A stretch of 22,024 nt of DNA from Phoronis australis. Taxonomy: Eukaryota; Phoronida; Phoronidae. Under the pieces are notes generated by a model, which saw nothing but the letters and a program-made list of their open reading frames with translations, was not told the origin of the DNA and searched no databases. The DNA is taken from positions 507,184 through 529,207 of the forward strand of contig NMRA01000276.1 in the NCBI GenBank assembly GCA_002633005.1. The letters are read 5' to 3'. Position 1 is the first letter of the stretch. Every line of letters starts with the position of its first letter. The position numbers and the translations under genes are program-made. This document shows, in pieces, positions 8,591-18,520 of the stretch.

Positions 8591-9089
8591 AGATGTGTCT
8601 GTGTAAAATTTATAAATGTTTTCGAAAAGTTTAGATCAGTTGTCTGATCTCGGTTGCCAAGCATCGATAGCAACGGCCGGAGAATCTTCGGCCAGCCAGG
8701 CTCATGACTACGGGTTGAAACATGAAGCAATTTTCTTTCCAAAGCTGACAGGACCCTCAATCCCTCGATTTTGGGGCCGAGTGTCGGCCCTATTTCCCTC
8801 TCTCAAAAATAATGCAAAGTCACGCGAAATTACCCCGCGAGGCCTAAAAATTCCCCTATCGCCAAGTTCAAATCACCTGTAACCACACACGCGACAATTT
8901 GAAAGAGCACAAAATGCTACTTTAAATTGAGACAAAGCCTATGAGAGCTTGCAATCGGCGGAGGTGCTATTGATGGTGATCGGGAGGTAGATTTTCCCCT
9001 CATTCAGCGAAAAAATCTCTCAGAAGGCACAGGCACCTTTCCGCGGCCTCGGATGAACGAGGCGCCTGGAAACATTTTAGCTATGATTG

Positions 9090-9113
9090 CTCGATTCAGT
9101 TAACTGAATCGAG
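9090..9113. repeat. Perfect 24-bp palindrome
   Basis: The half site CTCGATTCAGTT is followed immediately by its exact reverse complement, with no spacer; the centre is GTTAAC. It sits in otherwise unremarkable sequence and is not part of a recognised element. Confidence 0.85.
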
Positions 9114-9842
9114 TTCTAAAACAAGTTTATGCTTTGGACGGACGAATTAGCCGATTTGATTTTAAAGTTCAACCCGATATTTGAAACTTAACGCATGAAG
9201 GTGTCGTAAGAATTATTAAAACCAAGAAAGCAGAATTGATGGTCAAATAATTTTTATTTTCATTGATGAGCCTGGTTTTTTATTTTAATTAAATATATAT
9301 TTAATAACATCAAGTATTCTTTCAGATCAATGACAAATCAACTGTAAGTCGCAGTAGTCCCCACCTCACCAGGATCAGTCTATGCGGCGTCATGTTAATA
9401 TTCTTGATCAACAAATTAAACCAGGTGGGACTACTTGCACTTGACAGCAAAATGCGATGAGTCACCACTGTCGAATATATCTTCAACTCGTCAACAATAC
9501 GAGCAGATGACCTGGTTCGTGTAGAAAGCATTTTATCAACAATTTATGCGTAACCCTGCGTTCAGCATAATCCCTAATCCGTGACACTACGATCGCCGCA
9601 ATTTGGTCATATTTACTTTTCATGTTTCGAAAATAGTTTTCCAAAACAATTATTAACCCTTTAGTCAGACAACTCTTGGACCATTGAAATGTTTTCTAAT
9701 CTATTTTCCGATGTCTCTGTGTTTATTTGTAGACACATTCCAGGTTGGACTCGAAAGACCGGACATTTAACTCACGCAATGTCAACTTTCGCTTTTAAGT
9801 TGTTTATCGCAGTGAGCCTCGCTTTGGATTTTAATGTCCGCT

Positions 9843-10296
9843 GCGTGAATTAGGTCGCACTCCCTTGATGTTTTTAGTTTCCAGTAGTATTACGCAATGA
9901 ATTATTGTTCTTAAAAACTGAATCGTTTGCTTGCATTTCCCGCGCATACTACACACACACACGCTATGCAGGCACCCAGTCTAAAATATGAGGCCTCGAA
10001 TTTTTTAGGATGTGGACATGATTTCACTAAAAAAAGGAATACGGGGCTCGTTCAGGGCTATGAATTGTGCATACGCCGAATTCCTGCCTTAGAGGACTTT
10101 CGTCTCGTTTTTCTCGGACTTTCTGTTTCTTTGAGGCGGACCTTTCTGCCCATATATGGGGGGCTCTTTCGCGCTCCCCCCCCCCCACCCCTGGGTGCAT
10201 GGCACACCCACGTTAAAAATAAGGTGTAACCAAGCTGTAGACCTGAGTATAATCTCAGCTACCCATGGGAACTGAATTTGAACTCCAGACGTTGAA
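9843..10296 (+). repeat. Dispersed repeat, copy 1, with internal filler
   Basis: The left part (9843-9935) and right part (about 10210-10296) match 16366-16553 in order and orientation. Shared words are GTTTTTAGTTT.CAGTAGTATT, TGTTCTT.AAAA, AATAAG.TGTAACC, AATCTCAG and GGGAACTGAATTTGAACTCC. About 270 bp between them (9936-10209) is absent from the other copy and includes an 11-base C run at 10176-10186. The filler may be an insertion, or the other copy may carry a deletion. Confidence 0.6.
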
Positions 10297-10828
10297 GTGT
10301 GTACATTTTTGGAACACACATTTCCCCCACCAACCAAAAATTGGACTACCGACTGTGTTTCATCTAGGAATTCTGCAAAGCACACTGCACAAAGGCAAAC
10401 ATGACAGGCACCTTGGGACCTCACCTTTCCAGAAAATTACTTCAAAGAATGGCCATAATAACAAGAGAAGAGGACACCTGTTGGAACCCAAATATAGTTA
10501 CTTCAGGCAGCTCCCAGCTACCCGTCAGTGCATTCTTACTCTCCGTGAAACTTTGTTGGTTCACGGTTACTCAAACCTTGATGGCTGCATCCCCGGTATT
10601 ACCCCGCCCACCTTTGGCGGACGTGAGGGGTTCGGCCGGGTAGGCTACAAATGGTGACATCCAGAGAACGCGGGAGGTGAGGTGGCGATAGCAAGGGGGT
10701 AGGTTGGCGTAGTCAAATTATTTGGTTTGTGCCCCCTCCCCCCCCCCCTCAATATTTTTTCCTTCCTACGGTCCTGGCCCTGGGCGGAGATTAGGGCGTT
10801 GTTGTATTCTTACTTTGTTATTTTCATC

Positions 10829-11171
10829 AGTAGGAGTCTATAGCCGTAGGCAGCAACAAGGAGGTATAAACATGTACCATGCAGGGCTTGAGCACCTTCA
10901 TGTGATTGACTCAAATGTTGTGGGAAAGGAAAATGTTGTATTACTGCACAGGTTCACTAGTTGTGCCTCAGAGAGTACTTACAATGCACGGTCAATCTGT
11001 ACGGCTGAATTTCTCGAAGGTCCAGATTTGATAGGCAAATTTCCCGGGCTTGGCGATGTATTTATAGTGCTTCCATCCGGGGAAACTGTCACACGGACAA
11101 ATCACAGGACAGCACAACCAAGGGCAAGGACGAATGACTCGCTGGTTCCCTTTGTGCCGCTAGGTGGTTAG
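10829..11171 (+). CDS. Unrecognised ORF, possibly an exon
   Basis: An open frame ends at TAG 11169-11171 and includes an ATG at 10871. A pyrimidine-rich TTTGTTATTTTCATCAG lies just before 10829 and could be a 3' splice site, which is why I start the candidate exon there. The protein reads MYHAGLEHLHVIDSNVVG and later EFLEGPDLIGKFPGLGDVF and VLPSGETVTRT, with a Pro/Arg-rich tail. I recognise no domain. Composition looks more protein-like than neighbouring shadow frames, but no upstream exon was found. Confidence 0.25.
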
Positions 11172-11182
11172 TGCAAAGACCA

Positions 11183-11218
11183 TGACGTCATATTGGAGAG
11201 TGCTACTAGTCACGTGAC
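11183..11218. promoter_or_regulatory. Cluster of CRE, inverted CCAAT and CLEAR/USF E-box
   Basis: TGACGTCA (11183-11190, full CRE palindrome), ATTGG (11192-11196, CCAAT on minus) and GTCACGTGAC (11209-11218, palindromic E-box of the USF/TFE type) fall within 36 bp. Such clusters are typical of TATA-less promoters. No downstream exon is evident in the window. Confidence 0.35.
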
Positions 11219-13275
11219 ACGGCTAATTGCCATGTAAACAAACGTGGTCAATTGTCCTTTTCAAAGCGCGATATCTAACAAATAAAGAGGCCAAAGAGTG
11301 TGGCTATTCCAGAAACAAACTAAAACATGTGATGTAGCACTTACATGCGTTTTTTAAAGAGTTAATCAGTCGATAGGGAAAATATCATTCTATTAGAAAA
11401 TCGCAACCAGTGGCAGATTTTCAAGTGGCCTGAGCGGCTGCACGTCTGTCAATCCACTGCGGGCTTTCTATTTTTCCGTTTTTCTCAAGAGAAACCGCTA
11501 AGATCACGCAAATTTATCATTTAATTCATGTGGCTCCGCGATGCATATACATTATATCGAGGAGACGTGCCGCTCACTCAGAACGTACTTTCTCATTGAT
11601 GCCGTAATTAGGAGCCTTTTCACTGATTGCTGAACAATAACCCCGGATAACTTTTTAAAATTAAAATATGCCCCGGGTCGCTTTTAATGGGGTCTAAATT
11701 TAATGTTAACTACTGAGGAAAATGATCTCATTGGGGCTCTTACACAAAATGGCAGGTTTTCAACGTTCCGATTGGGGCGTTCTCCCGTTCTGTACAATGA
11801 GTTGTGTGCCGTGTGATAAGCTCTAACTGGCGAGCATAGTCTTTGTCTGGTAGGACGACATGCAGATAAATTATGTACCATGCTTATAACCGATCACATG
11901 TGAACACAGTACATGGCATGTTCAGACAGAATAGATTGTCTTAACTTCGACTGTAGTTGGGCGATTTTGGTGATTCAAAAACTATAGGCCTAGGCTTGAT
12001 CACTATTGGATGGCCAATTCAGGAATGTCATTGGTTTATGTTCAAACATTTTATAACTCAACTTATTTTAACAGCACAGCCCAGTGAGGATATAACATAC
12101 GATCTTATCGGAGATAAGTGCAATTATCGAACAATCCGAGAGCTGACCCTCCACACCTAATAATTGCCAGAATGGACTTTATCAGTCGTCAGCGTATTAT
12201 AAGATATTGGCGACAGCGGTCATCCGCTCAACTTTAGTTAGGCTCAATGGGAGAACGCCGCAATGTAAAAACAAAGAACAGAGACTCGGTTCCTTTCCTC
12301 TGCATGGCTCGGAGTTGCCAACGTACAAATACTCTTCTCTCACGCACGGTATTCCTCACTCACGGATCTGAAGTCCCCTCGGACAAGCAGCAGGCACTTG
12401 TTGGCGTTTTGTAGTATCCCCACACCGTGTAATTGTGTCCTCACATAGATCAATCTCGCTCACACACATTATTTCGGACCATTCCTACCCACCTCCGCCC
12501 TTAATCTGATATATGTACTGCGCGACCCTCAGAGCCTAGAAATTTAAAATAAATTCTTCTCGCACGTACGCTGCCTACTCATGCCAACCCCCTGTTGCGG
12601 GGGAACCGTTGAATAATGACGGGACAGGTTTTCACGGACGTGGGGTCATTTTTTTGCTGGCTGAAAATTCTTCACATTAAATTTAGAATCTGTCAAAAAA
12701 CTAACCGAAGTCATTTTTCACGGGGTCATAATTAATGCCACAACGGCTCGGTTGGGTACATTTCCATTCGGTTTTGAGTGGGAAATTTTGTATTTTGGGT
12801 GAAGGTTGGATGCGTAATTCAGTGGTACAGGTTTGTTATTTGGGTTACGATGCACTTCACTTTTTTGTGCAAGTTTCGTCACAAAACGGAAAGCTCGTAA
12901 GCAAGCAGTGCAAACCTAAAAAAATTCTAATATCAACTTCGACAAAGTACAGATTTTGCAGGGATTTGTTTGTTTTGATACACCAGAAAACACCTGATTT
13001 TGGAATACATAGGAAGAAATGAGTTTTTAAAGCAGTACATATTTCAATAGAGAATATACTATACACTTAGATGTACTGATTTCGATGCTCCGGCTGGCGA
13101 GTAAGTTTGGGGATGTTAGTTTTCAGTACAAGTAAAAATACATATGATTGTCATTAATACTAAATATTTGCTTAAATATAATTAGCAAACAGCTTTGGAT
13201 AACATCATATGCTGGTCAATAATTAACTTTTTAATTCATCTATGGTCTCAATCACCAAGAGTGATGTCGCTCCGC
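11219..13275. other. Gene-free stretch
   Basis: Only short frames without recognisable motifs are present (the longest, 12735-13022, is 95 codons and AT-driven). A small hairpin CCCCCTGTTGCGGGGG lies near 12593. I see no repeat shared with the rest of the window. Confidence 0.45.
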
Positions 13276-13987
13276 TTAAACTATGTTGGCAGAACATAAA
13301 AATCTAGTTGCAGCAGCACTAAACTCCTGAATCGCAGCGGTGATATTTTCAGACCCCATTTGTGGCAACTTGTCCTGAAAAAATACGTAAACAGAGTTTA
13401 AACATTTTTGACGGTACATGCGGAAATGAGCGCTTCCGACGCGGCAAACCGTAACGTTGTTTTTTTTCATACCAGAAGTCGGTTTGGCTACGGCAGAGTT
13501 TTTTATCAACAAGCCACTGAAAACAAATTTCTTTGTCTGCACTACTCGGGGTACCACTCGGGTAAATGCCGCAAGGACGTTGCTCTCCCAGGAAGAAATG
13601 TCCACTCAAACATGCCACATTTAACGCTCACGCTAAAATTCTGAGTTATGTTTTCTTTTCAACAAATACGGGAAAGTGTAGGTGTTCGTGTGAAATGAAA
13701 CTCACCTTGAACGGTTTGTTCACCCCGACATCCAGCGGTTCGGCTTTCGGCGTACAACCTCCAGGGATCATCGACACTGTCACGTTGTTTTTTTTTTTCA
13801 AAGCCGTCGCCACGTTGTCGCATCTGTGGGCTGAGAAACTATTCATGACCAATAAACTAGGTCGGAGCCCAGTAAGGGCGGAGGATGAGTCTGACCCAGT
13901 CTTCCATCAAGTTAGCGTTCATCCAGCCTTTTTCATTTGCGATCGCTACCCAACCGTCAGGTAACTGGATTTCGGGTTACCGTTTGC
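13276..13987 (-). pseudogene. pogo/Tigger-like DDE transposase relic with an intron
   Basis: On minus, exon sequence follows a good acceptor (TTTCCATTTCTGCAG, exon from 13987). After a one-base shift it reads LPDGWVAIANEKGWM and NLMEDWVRLILRPYW. A second shift and stop follow, then SLLVMNSFSAH and IPGGCTPKAEPLDVGVNKPF. These match the C-terminal half of pogo-type DDE_1 transposases, but the second catalytic Asp (usually DSFRAH) is Asn at about 13841-13843. A donor AAG|GTGAG at 13706/13705 and acceptor TTTTTTCAG at 13375 bound a 331-bp intron. Phase-0 splicing restores NKPFK-D, the expected family sequence, and the next exon stops at 13278-13276. The upstream part is not in the window in recognisable form. 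Confidence 0.7.
13375..13705 (-). other. Probable intron in the pogo-like relic
   Basis: The donor is AAG|GTGAGT and the acceptor follows a T-rich tract ending TTTTTTCAG. Removing these 331 bp joins K to D in phase 0, giving NKPFKD as in related transposases. Several short frames inside it have no family similarity. Confidence 0.55.
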
Positions 13988-14746
13988 CTGCAGAAATGGA
14001 AACACAACAACTACTTTAACAATGACAATGATAGGAAAATAAGGACACAACCACCGTATAACGAAAGCTCTTTTTCTTTCTACAGTAGATAGTGATATAA
14101 ACGTGTCCAAATTAAGCTGCAACTTTAAAACAAATAAACGGATGAGTAATGAAAGAAACAAATTAAATACCGACTCAAGAAAAGCCGAAAAACTAGCAGC
14201 GGTTAAACACAAATTTGACACACGTAAATATTCCGCTCCATGGATGACAAATAATTGGAAATTGCAAATATACACTCTATATAGGTCCATAATCGCAAAC
14301 GCACTGTCATTTTATTTAGATATGTAACATATTTGTAGACTTGAATTATTTACAGAGCTTATTGGATAGCCTTAAACTGATACGATTTAAAAATCGTTTC
14401 TATCTTAATAGGTACATGTATTAACACATCAGTTTCATTTTCAGAGACTATGAGCGTGCAAATTTATGGGTGTAAGATACATCTAATAATCTGTATGCTT
14501 TGTCAGTTAAGTTACCCTTGAAACTTACCAGGGCGCCTAGTTTAGTGTCATCAGCCGCGATACATAGGACTACAGAAGGGACGCGGGAAGCGAGGGTGCA
14601 CGGGCCCCAAAAAAATTTTCAGGACTCATGGATAAACTGTGGCAACCGACCTAGGTGTGGGACCGGGGACAGGCGAGAAAAGAAAGATTGTGAAATTCGG
14701 ATAAGAGAGAAAATTCAAGAGAACATTATTTAGTAACGTTATTTAT
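13988..14746. other. Gene-free stretch
   Basis: ORFs at 14103-14327 and 14500-14733 (plus) show no domain and unremarkable composition. Minus-strand translation upstream of the pogo-like acceptor at 13988 gives no transposase-like residues, so this may be intron or unrelated sequence. Confidence 0.35.
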
Positions 14747-14795
14747 TAGTGTTTGGTTTACCTTTTGAGAACCCTGACCAGGACATTGTCGTTAA
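14747..14795 (+). repeat. 49-bp direct repeat, first copy
   Basis: Identical to 14870-14918 across all 49 bases. It starts TAGTGTTTGGTTTACC and ends GTCGTTAA. Confidence 0.9.
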
Positions 14796-14869
14796 AGTGT
14801 AAATTGCAAGGTCTAAGTATGTTAAATTGTAATTATATTTTCAAGATATTGTTAGTTGGATATATCTTN

Positions 14870-14918
14870 TAGTGTTTGGTTTACCTTTTGAGAACCCTGA
14901 CCAGGACATTGTCGTTAA
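14870..14918 (+). repeat. 49-bp direct repeat, second copy, adjoining an N
   Basis: Identical to 14747-14795 and begins directly after the only ambiguous base in the window (14869). A contig join with unresolved overlap is one explanation and a real tandem copy the other. Confidence 0.9.
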
Positions 14919-15390
14919 GGTCTCCGCTTTTGCAGCGCAGGTCGTCTAAACGCACTTGAAAACGTGCACGAAATCAATCATACATATATTTCGAAAAATC
15001 GAGAAAATTTGTAAAGAGAAGCTTTTGCGGAGCATACTAATTAACTGGATTTTTAAATTTAGTAAGTCAATTTTGCAAATGCAAAACTATATTTTTCTAG
15101 ATGCCCTTCTTTGACAAGGGATAAAGGAGACAGCTTTCGCTTTACTTTTCTCTCGAAACTGTATAATACTTGAGAAAAGTTGATGACCTGACAGATAACA
15201 TCAATTGCTGCGCACGATTTTCTGATATTTGAAAATATAGATATTTTCATATTTAGGGGACCTGCCCTTGAAGGAGGCCATTGATGACTTTCAACTGGCC
15301 ACCTTTTTGTATTATTACTGATAAATTCTTAAGGTGCCGCTCATGGAGAAAGCGCCCAATGTTGGAATCCATTACCTCTATTTTCCTGTT
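14919..15390. other. Gene-free stretch
   Basis: AT-rich sequence with no recognisable coding or repeat structure. The minus frame 15059-15250 is Lys/Ser-rich and unconvincing. Confidence 0.4.
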
Positions 15391-16350
15391 CAACCGACTT
15401 TCATGTTGAACGAGGTCACTCCCTACATACGACGGTGGAATGCACTGTCACACTTTTTTCCAAGTATAAAGATGTTTAGCCTTTCATCTTACGATGTCCC
15501 ATTTCAGACGGTAGCCTCTCTCGGTGTAGCAGTACGGGGAAATGTATCTTTGTCCATCTATACATATAAATCCGACACTGCCAAGTGTTCACGATGAAAG
15601 TTGAGATTCCAAATTCATCAAAAAAACACAAAACATTAGTGCACAGCTATTCAACTGTTTGTTAACTACACAAATGGACTATTTCCGATGGTTAGTTATA
15701 AAATAATGTTACAGTTCCCCGTAGTATCACAAGAATATTATCTTTTATGAGTTGTTTGTAAGGAATTCCCACATGTGGAAAACACTTCTGTCTAGATTAC
15801 TATTTGTGGTGACCATGTCCTACATATCGAAAAGGGGGCACTCAAAGAACTCTCGCAATCACTTTAATAAACAGAGATTTCAGCGTTTTTTGCCAGTGGA
15901 GTTCATATTTACCTCGTGAACCGTTATAGGTACGTCTGAAATGAGCAAAAATATAATTTAATACGAATGCCCATTCTGCAATATTCCCCCGGTTACCCGT
16001 CAAAAGTCTGCAAGCATGCGTGCGGAAATTGCTTGTAACATTCGGTTTTGATAAACAAATTTGTTGGAGTCTGATTTAGTTGTGTATGTATCTACGAAAA
16101 TCGATACATTCACAGATGATTTTTGACAATTTTAAGCTAATCTTGTAAGAATTGATGATTTTTCAGTGAACGTAATTAAAGCCTGAATCGGGAAAAACTT
16201 AATCCGATCCCCAAATAGTAAAGTACACCTACAGGCAATTTTTGCATATATAAAATAACTCTCAAAGACATTGATGAAATTCGTAATCACAAATCGTAAA
16301 TAGAAAAAACGTTTTAAAAATCCCCAAATAAATAAAATTAAACTCATGGC
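15391..16350. repeat. Unclassified interspersed repeat, copy 2
   Basis: Diverged counterpart of 1080-2486 in the same orientation, without the internal ~266-bp duplication: TCTGATTTAG near 16067 and GATCCCCAAATAG near 16206 occur once. The ORF at 15334-15597 overlaps it but is not preserved in the other copy. Confidence 0.75.
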
Positions 16351-16365
16351 TTGGAAAGGTTATCT

Positions 16366-16557
16366 TTGCACTTCCCTGTGTTTTTAGTTTTCAGTAGTAT
16401 TGGGTAATTTTTGTTCTTCAAAAATGAATTGATTGCTTGTCTTGATTTGCTTGCACGTCATGACTGACGTCACCACATTACAAATAAGATGTAACCCTGC
16501 AGTAGGCCCGGTGCGCAAAATCTCAGTGATTCACGGGAACTGAATTTGAACTCCTGG
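16366..16557 (+). repeat. Dispersed repeat, copy 2
   Basis: Matches 9843-9935 and 10210-10296 without the filler between them. GGGAACTGAATTTGAACTCC near its end is nearly identical in both copies. A palindromic TGACTGACGTCA-like stretch lies near 16460. No ORF. Confidence 0.6.
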
Positions 16558-16562
16558 GCCCT

Positions 16563-16769
16563 GTTGCATGAAACAGTCCCAAATAGAGACTCAACTTAGT
16601 TCCCTAAATCTATTGCTTATTTGTGGACTTACGAAAACACCGATTGTCTTTTCTTATGGTGTTTTAGTTTCATTACAAAGTCAACTTTTGGTTTTGATAC
16701 AAATGGGGAGTGAACTCGATGTTGAATTCTCAATATTATCGAAAATGTATAGGGATCTTTTCATGCAAC
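16563..16769. mobile_element. Small inverted-repeat element (MITE-like)
   Basis: GTTGCATGAAA (16563-16573) and its exact reverse complement TTTCATGCAAC (16759-16769) face inwards. AGTCCC just inside the left arm (16575-16580) and GGGACT just outside the right arm (16782-16787) add a second, imperfectly placed pair. The ~190-bp interior has no motif I recognise and I did not find a clear target duplication. Confidence 0.45.
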
Positions 16770-17002
16770 GCTCCTAACTTTGGGACTACATGTAAGTCCC
16801 TACTTATTTCCATTGAACCCAGGGCTCAGTTTTCAGTCATATTATAAAAAAATGTCATCATTTTCCTACGCTAGCTTCACAATGGCGTCAAGGTTTTTTG
16901 TGTGGGATGCATGTCCGTCGAGTTAAATAAGCACTTTATTTTCAACTGACGCATTCACTGATCGGATAAAAAGACGATGAAAACTATAGAATCAATCCAT
17001 CC

Positions 17003-17734
17003 TTAATTAGTGCAGGGAAAAATTGTACCAGTGGGTGCATCAACTTTCAAGGCATCACACAGTCTTTTCCTCCTGAAAATGAGCATGGGGGGTATGTATT
17101 GGCCAATGGCAGAATGACAGTGGACACCAGTAGTATTTGTTCCTCGTTCAGTGGTTGTTGCTGCTCCAACTTGACGGTTCCCTTTCGTTGAGATAACTTT
17201 CGATGGCCTTTGCACGTAGAATGTCCAGTTTCATCCATATTAAACACTGTGTCAGCAGTAAATCCGTGTAATATTTATCGAAGAAATCTGAAACAGCTCG
17301 GCGGTTGAAACCTTTCATGCGACCAGTAGATGTAGCTTCTGGGGTGCGCAGACTGAGTTCTAGATGTTGTCTCATAAAGCTGTAGTACCAGGTTTTATTG
17401 GTAGACTGTTTTGTTTCGCTAAATTTATGGATGTCATGGAATTTTGCCAATTGATATGCAAGTTTCATAAGATCTTTTGGTGTGATACTAAAAAAAGATC
17501 GTCAAGACCTTTTATGTGTTCTACCAAATCAGGTTCTATTTCTGTAGGCAAAACTTTTGGGCCTCCGCGTAACTTGATATGTTTTGCGTACTTATTCAAA
17601 CCCATGCGGTGACGGCGAATAGTTGGCTTTGGGATACCAAATAGCTTAGAAGCAGCGTTAAATCCCAATCCTTCATCCATAGCTTTGAGACAGTTCTGCA
17701 TATCCTCCGATGTCCATGACGACGGCGATGGCAT
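17003..17734 (-). pseudogene. pogo/Tigger-like transposase, N-terminal two thirds, frameshifted
   Basis: The start is the ATG at 17734 before SSWTSEDMQNCLKAMDEGLG and a pipsqueak-type helix-turn-helix (AASKLFGIPKPTIRRH). After GLDDLF a one-base slip in an A7 run (17490-17496 on plus) moves the frame to ITPKDLMKLAYQLAKFHDI, WYYSFMRQHLELSLRTPEAT and KGFNRRAVSDFFDKYY, the CENP-B/Tigger-type second DNA-binding part. Two further shifts near 17220-17260 lead through FNMDETG, which holds the first DDE Asp, to VQRPSKVISTKG, QVGAATTTERGT and IPPMLIFRRKR. It stops at 17003 (PTGTIFPCTN), so the second and third acidic residues and the C-terminus are missing. It differs in subfamily from the relic at 13276-13987. 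Confidence 0.88.
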
Positions 17735-18225
17735 TTTCCTGAAAGTAAAAAAATAGTACTAAAAAGCAAGAAAAACAACACATTACCTAGTCGTATCACG
17801 TTTTGGGTATCGTACCTCCTGGTTACATGTATCGTACCCCGGGTACCATACCCGTGACCTGTAGTGGTACGACACTCGTGACACTGACCTATTTTCAAAC
17901 ACGTGGGCTGAAAATATTTGGCACGCGATTTGGCAACCAGAAATTACATGTACACCATACAAAGAGATGAGAATGAGCTATCAGATGGCACATCGGTTCA
18001 CTCATTTGCTATACTTGTTGTTGTCTTATCACACTATTCATGGGAGCTAAAATTTACATCAACATGTCAAAAAAGTGGAAAATGCTCACCGTTTTTCACC
18101 GGGTTGTCTGCTCGACATTTTGCTTGGTTTTCTGTTGTCGCCGTCTGAGGTCGCTGGCAAGCATACGTAGTTTGGCGGGAAAATACGTGGTACGATAATG
18201 ATATCTGGTACGGAACCGGTAACTT
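17735..18225. other. Gene-free spacer with repeated GGTACG words
   Basis: GGTACG or its complement CGTACC occurs at 17811-17816, 17833-17838, 17866-17871, 18189-18194 and 18207-18212, partly as palindromic pairs around CCCGGGTACC. TACATGTA occurs at 17824 and 17945. Overlapping short frames show no family similarity. Confidence 0.4.
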
Positions 18226-18520
18226 TCCCCTACTTGGTGCCAGGCTTTGTTTTTCCCTTTGGTGTTCGTCCACGTCTCCTTCTCCGAGGCGGTGTATCTA
18301 TATTTGTTTGTAATGGCCTCGGGCCTTCTCGTCCGGGCGTTCGTCATCAATGTGTTGCTCTAACTCAGGAGACATGGTCTTCACAGATAACTTCTACCTC
18401 GGGCTGATCTTTCCGTGGCCGTCTAACAGCCCGCTTTTCAGGTTTTTTTGTCAATGGTTTATACCACCAAGACTGGGGAACGGTACTTGAATGAGTGTTA
18501 ACAACAGCAGCTTCTTAAAA
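18226..18520 (-). pseudogene. Basic, AT-hook-like coding relic
   Basis: Minus-strand frames read VNTHSSTVPQSWWYKPLTKK, then PEKRAVRRPRKDQPEVEV. After a frameshift near 18371 comes an acidic stretch PELEQHIDDERPDEKA, and after another shift near 18300 comes DTPPRRRRRGRTPKGKTKPG with a stop at about 18228. RRPRK and RRGRTPK resemble AT-hooks, and alternating acidic and basic segments suggest a nuclear protein tail. Two shifts are needed to join it. It lies upstream of the pogo-like gene on the same strand and could be a 5' relic of the same or another transposon. I cannot name it. Confidence 0.35.

Larger units (their letters stand above)
8345..9842. other. Mostly unassigned stretch
   Basis: It holds the short module shared with 2657-2704 (at 8387-8434), a weak THAP-like fragment (8470-8590) and a perfect palindrome (9090-9113). 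An AT-rich stretch covers 9230-9310. The minus ORF at 9322-9531 has no recognisable motif and I do not call it a gene. Confidence 0.4.

Noticed and set aside
9322-9531. Minus ORF of 69 codons considered as a transposase helix-turn-helix fragment
   Set aside because: No motif could be placed with confidence and nothing adjacent extends it.
14500-14733. Plus ORF rich in Arg/Lys/Glu
   Set aside because: No recognisable domain, no splice context and no second copy; too short to support as a gene.
15334-15597. Plus ORF of 87 codons
   Set aside because: It overlaps the start of interspersed repeat copy 2, and the frame is not kept in copy 1.
16540-16557. Possible Pol III B box / tRNA-derived SINE in GGGAACTGAATTTGAACTCC (also at 10268)
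   Set aside because: It only loosely resembles GGTTCGANTCC, no A box lies at proper spacing, and there is no tail or tRNA-like fold.
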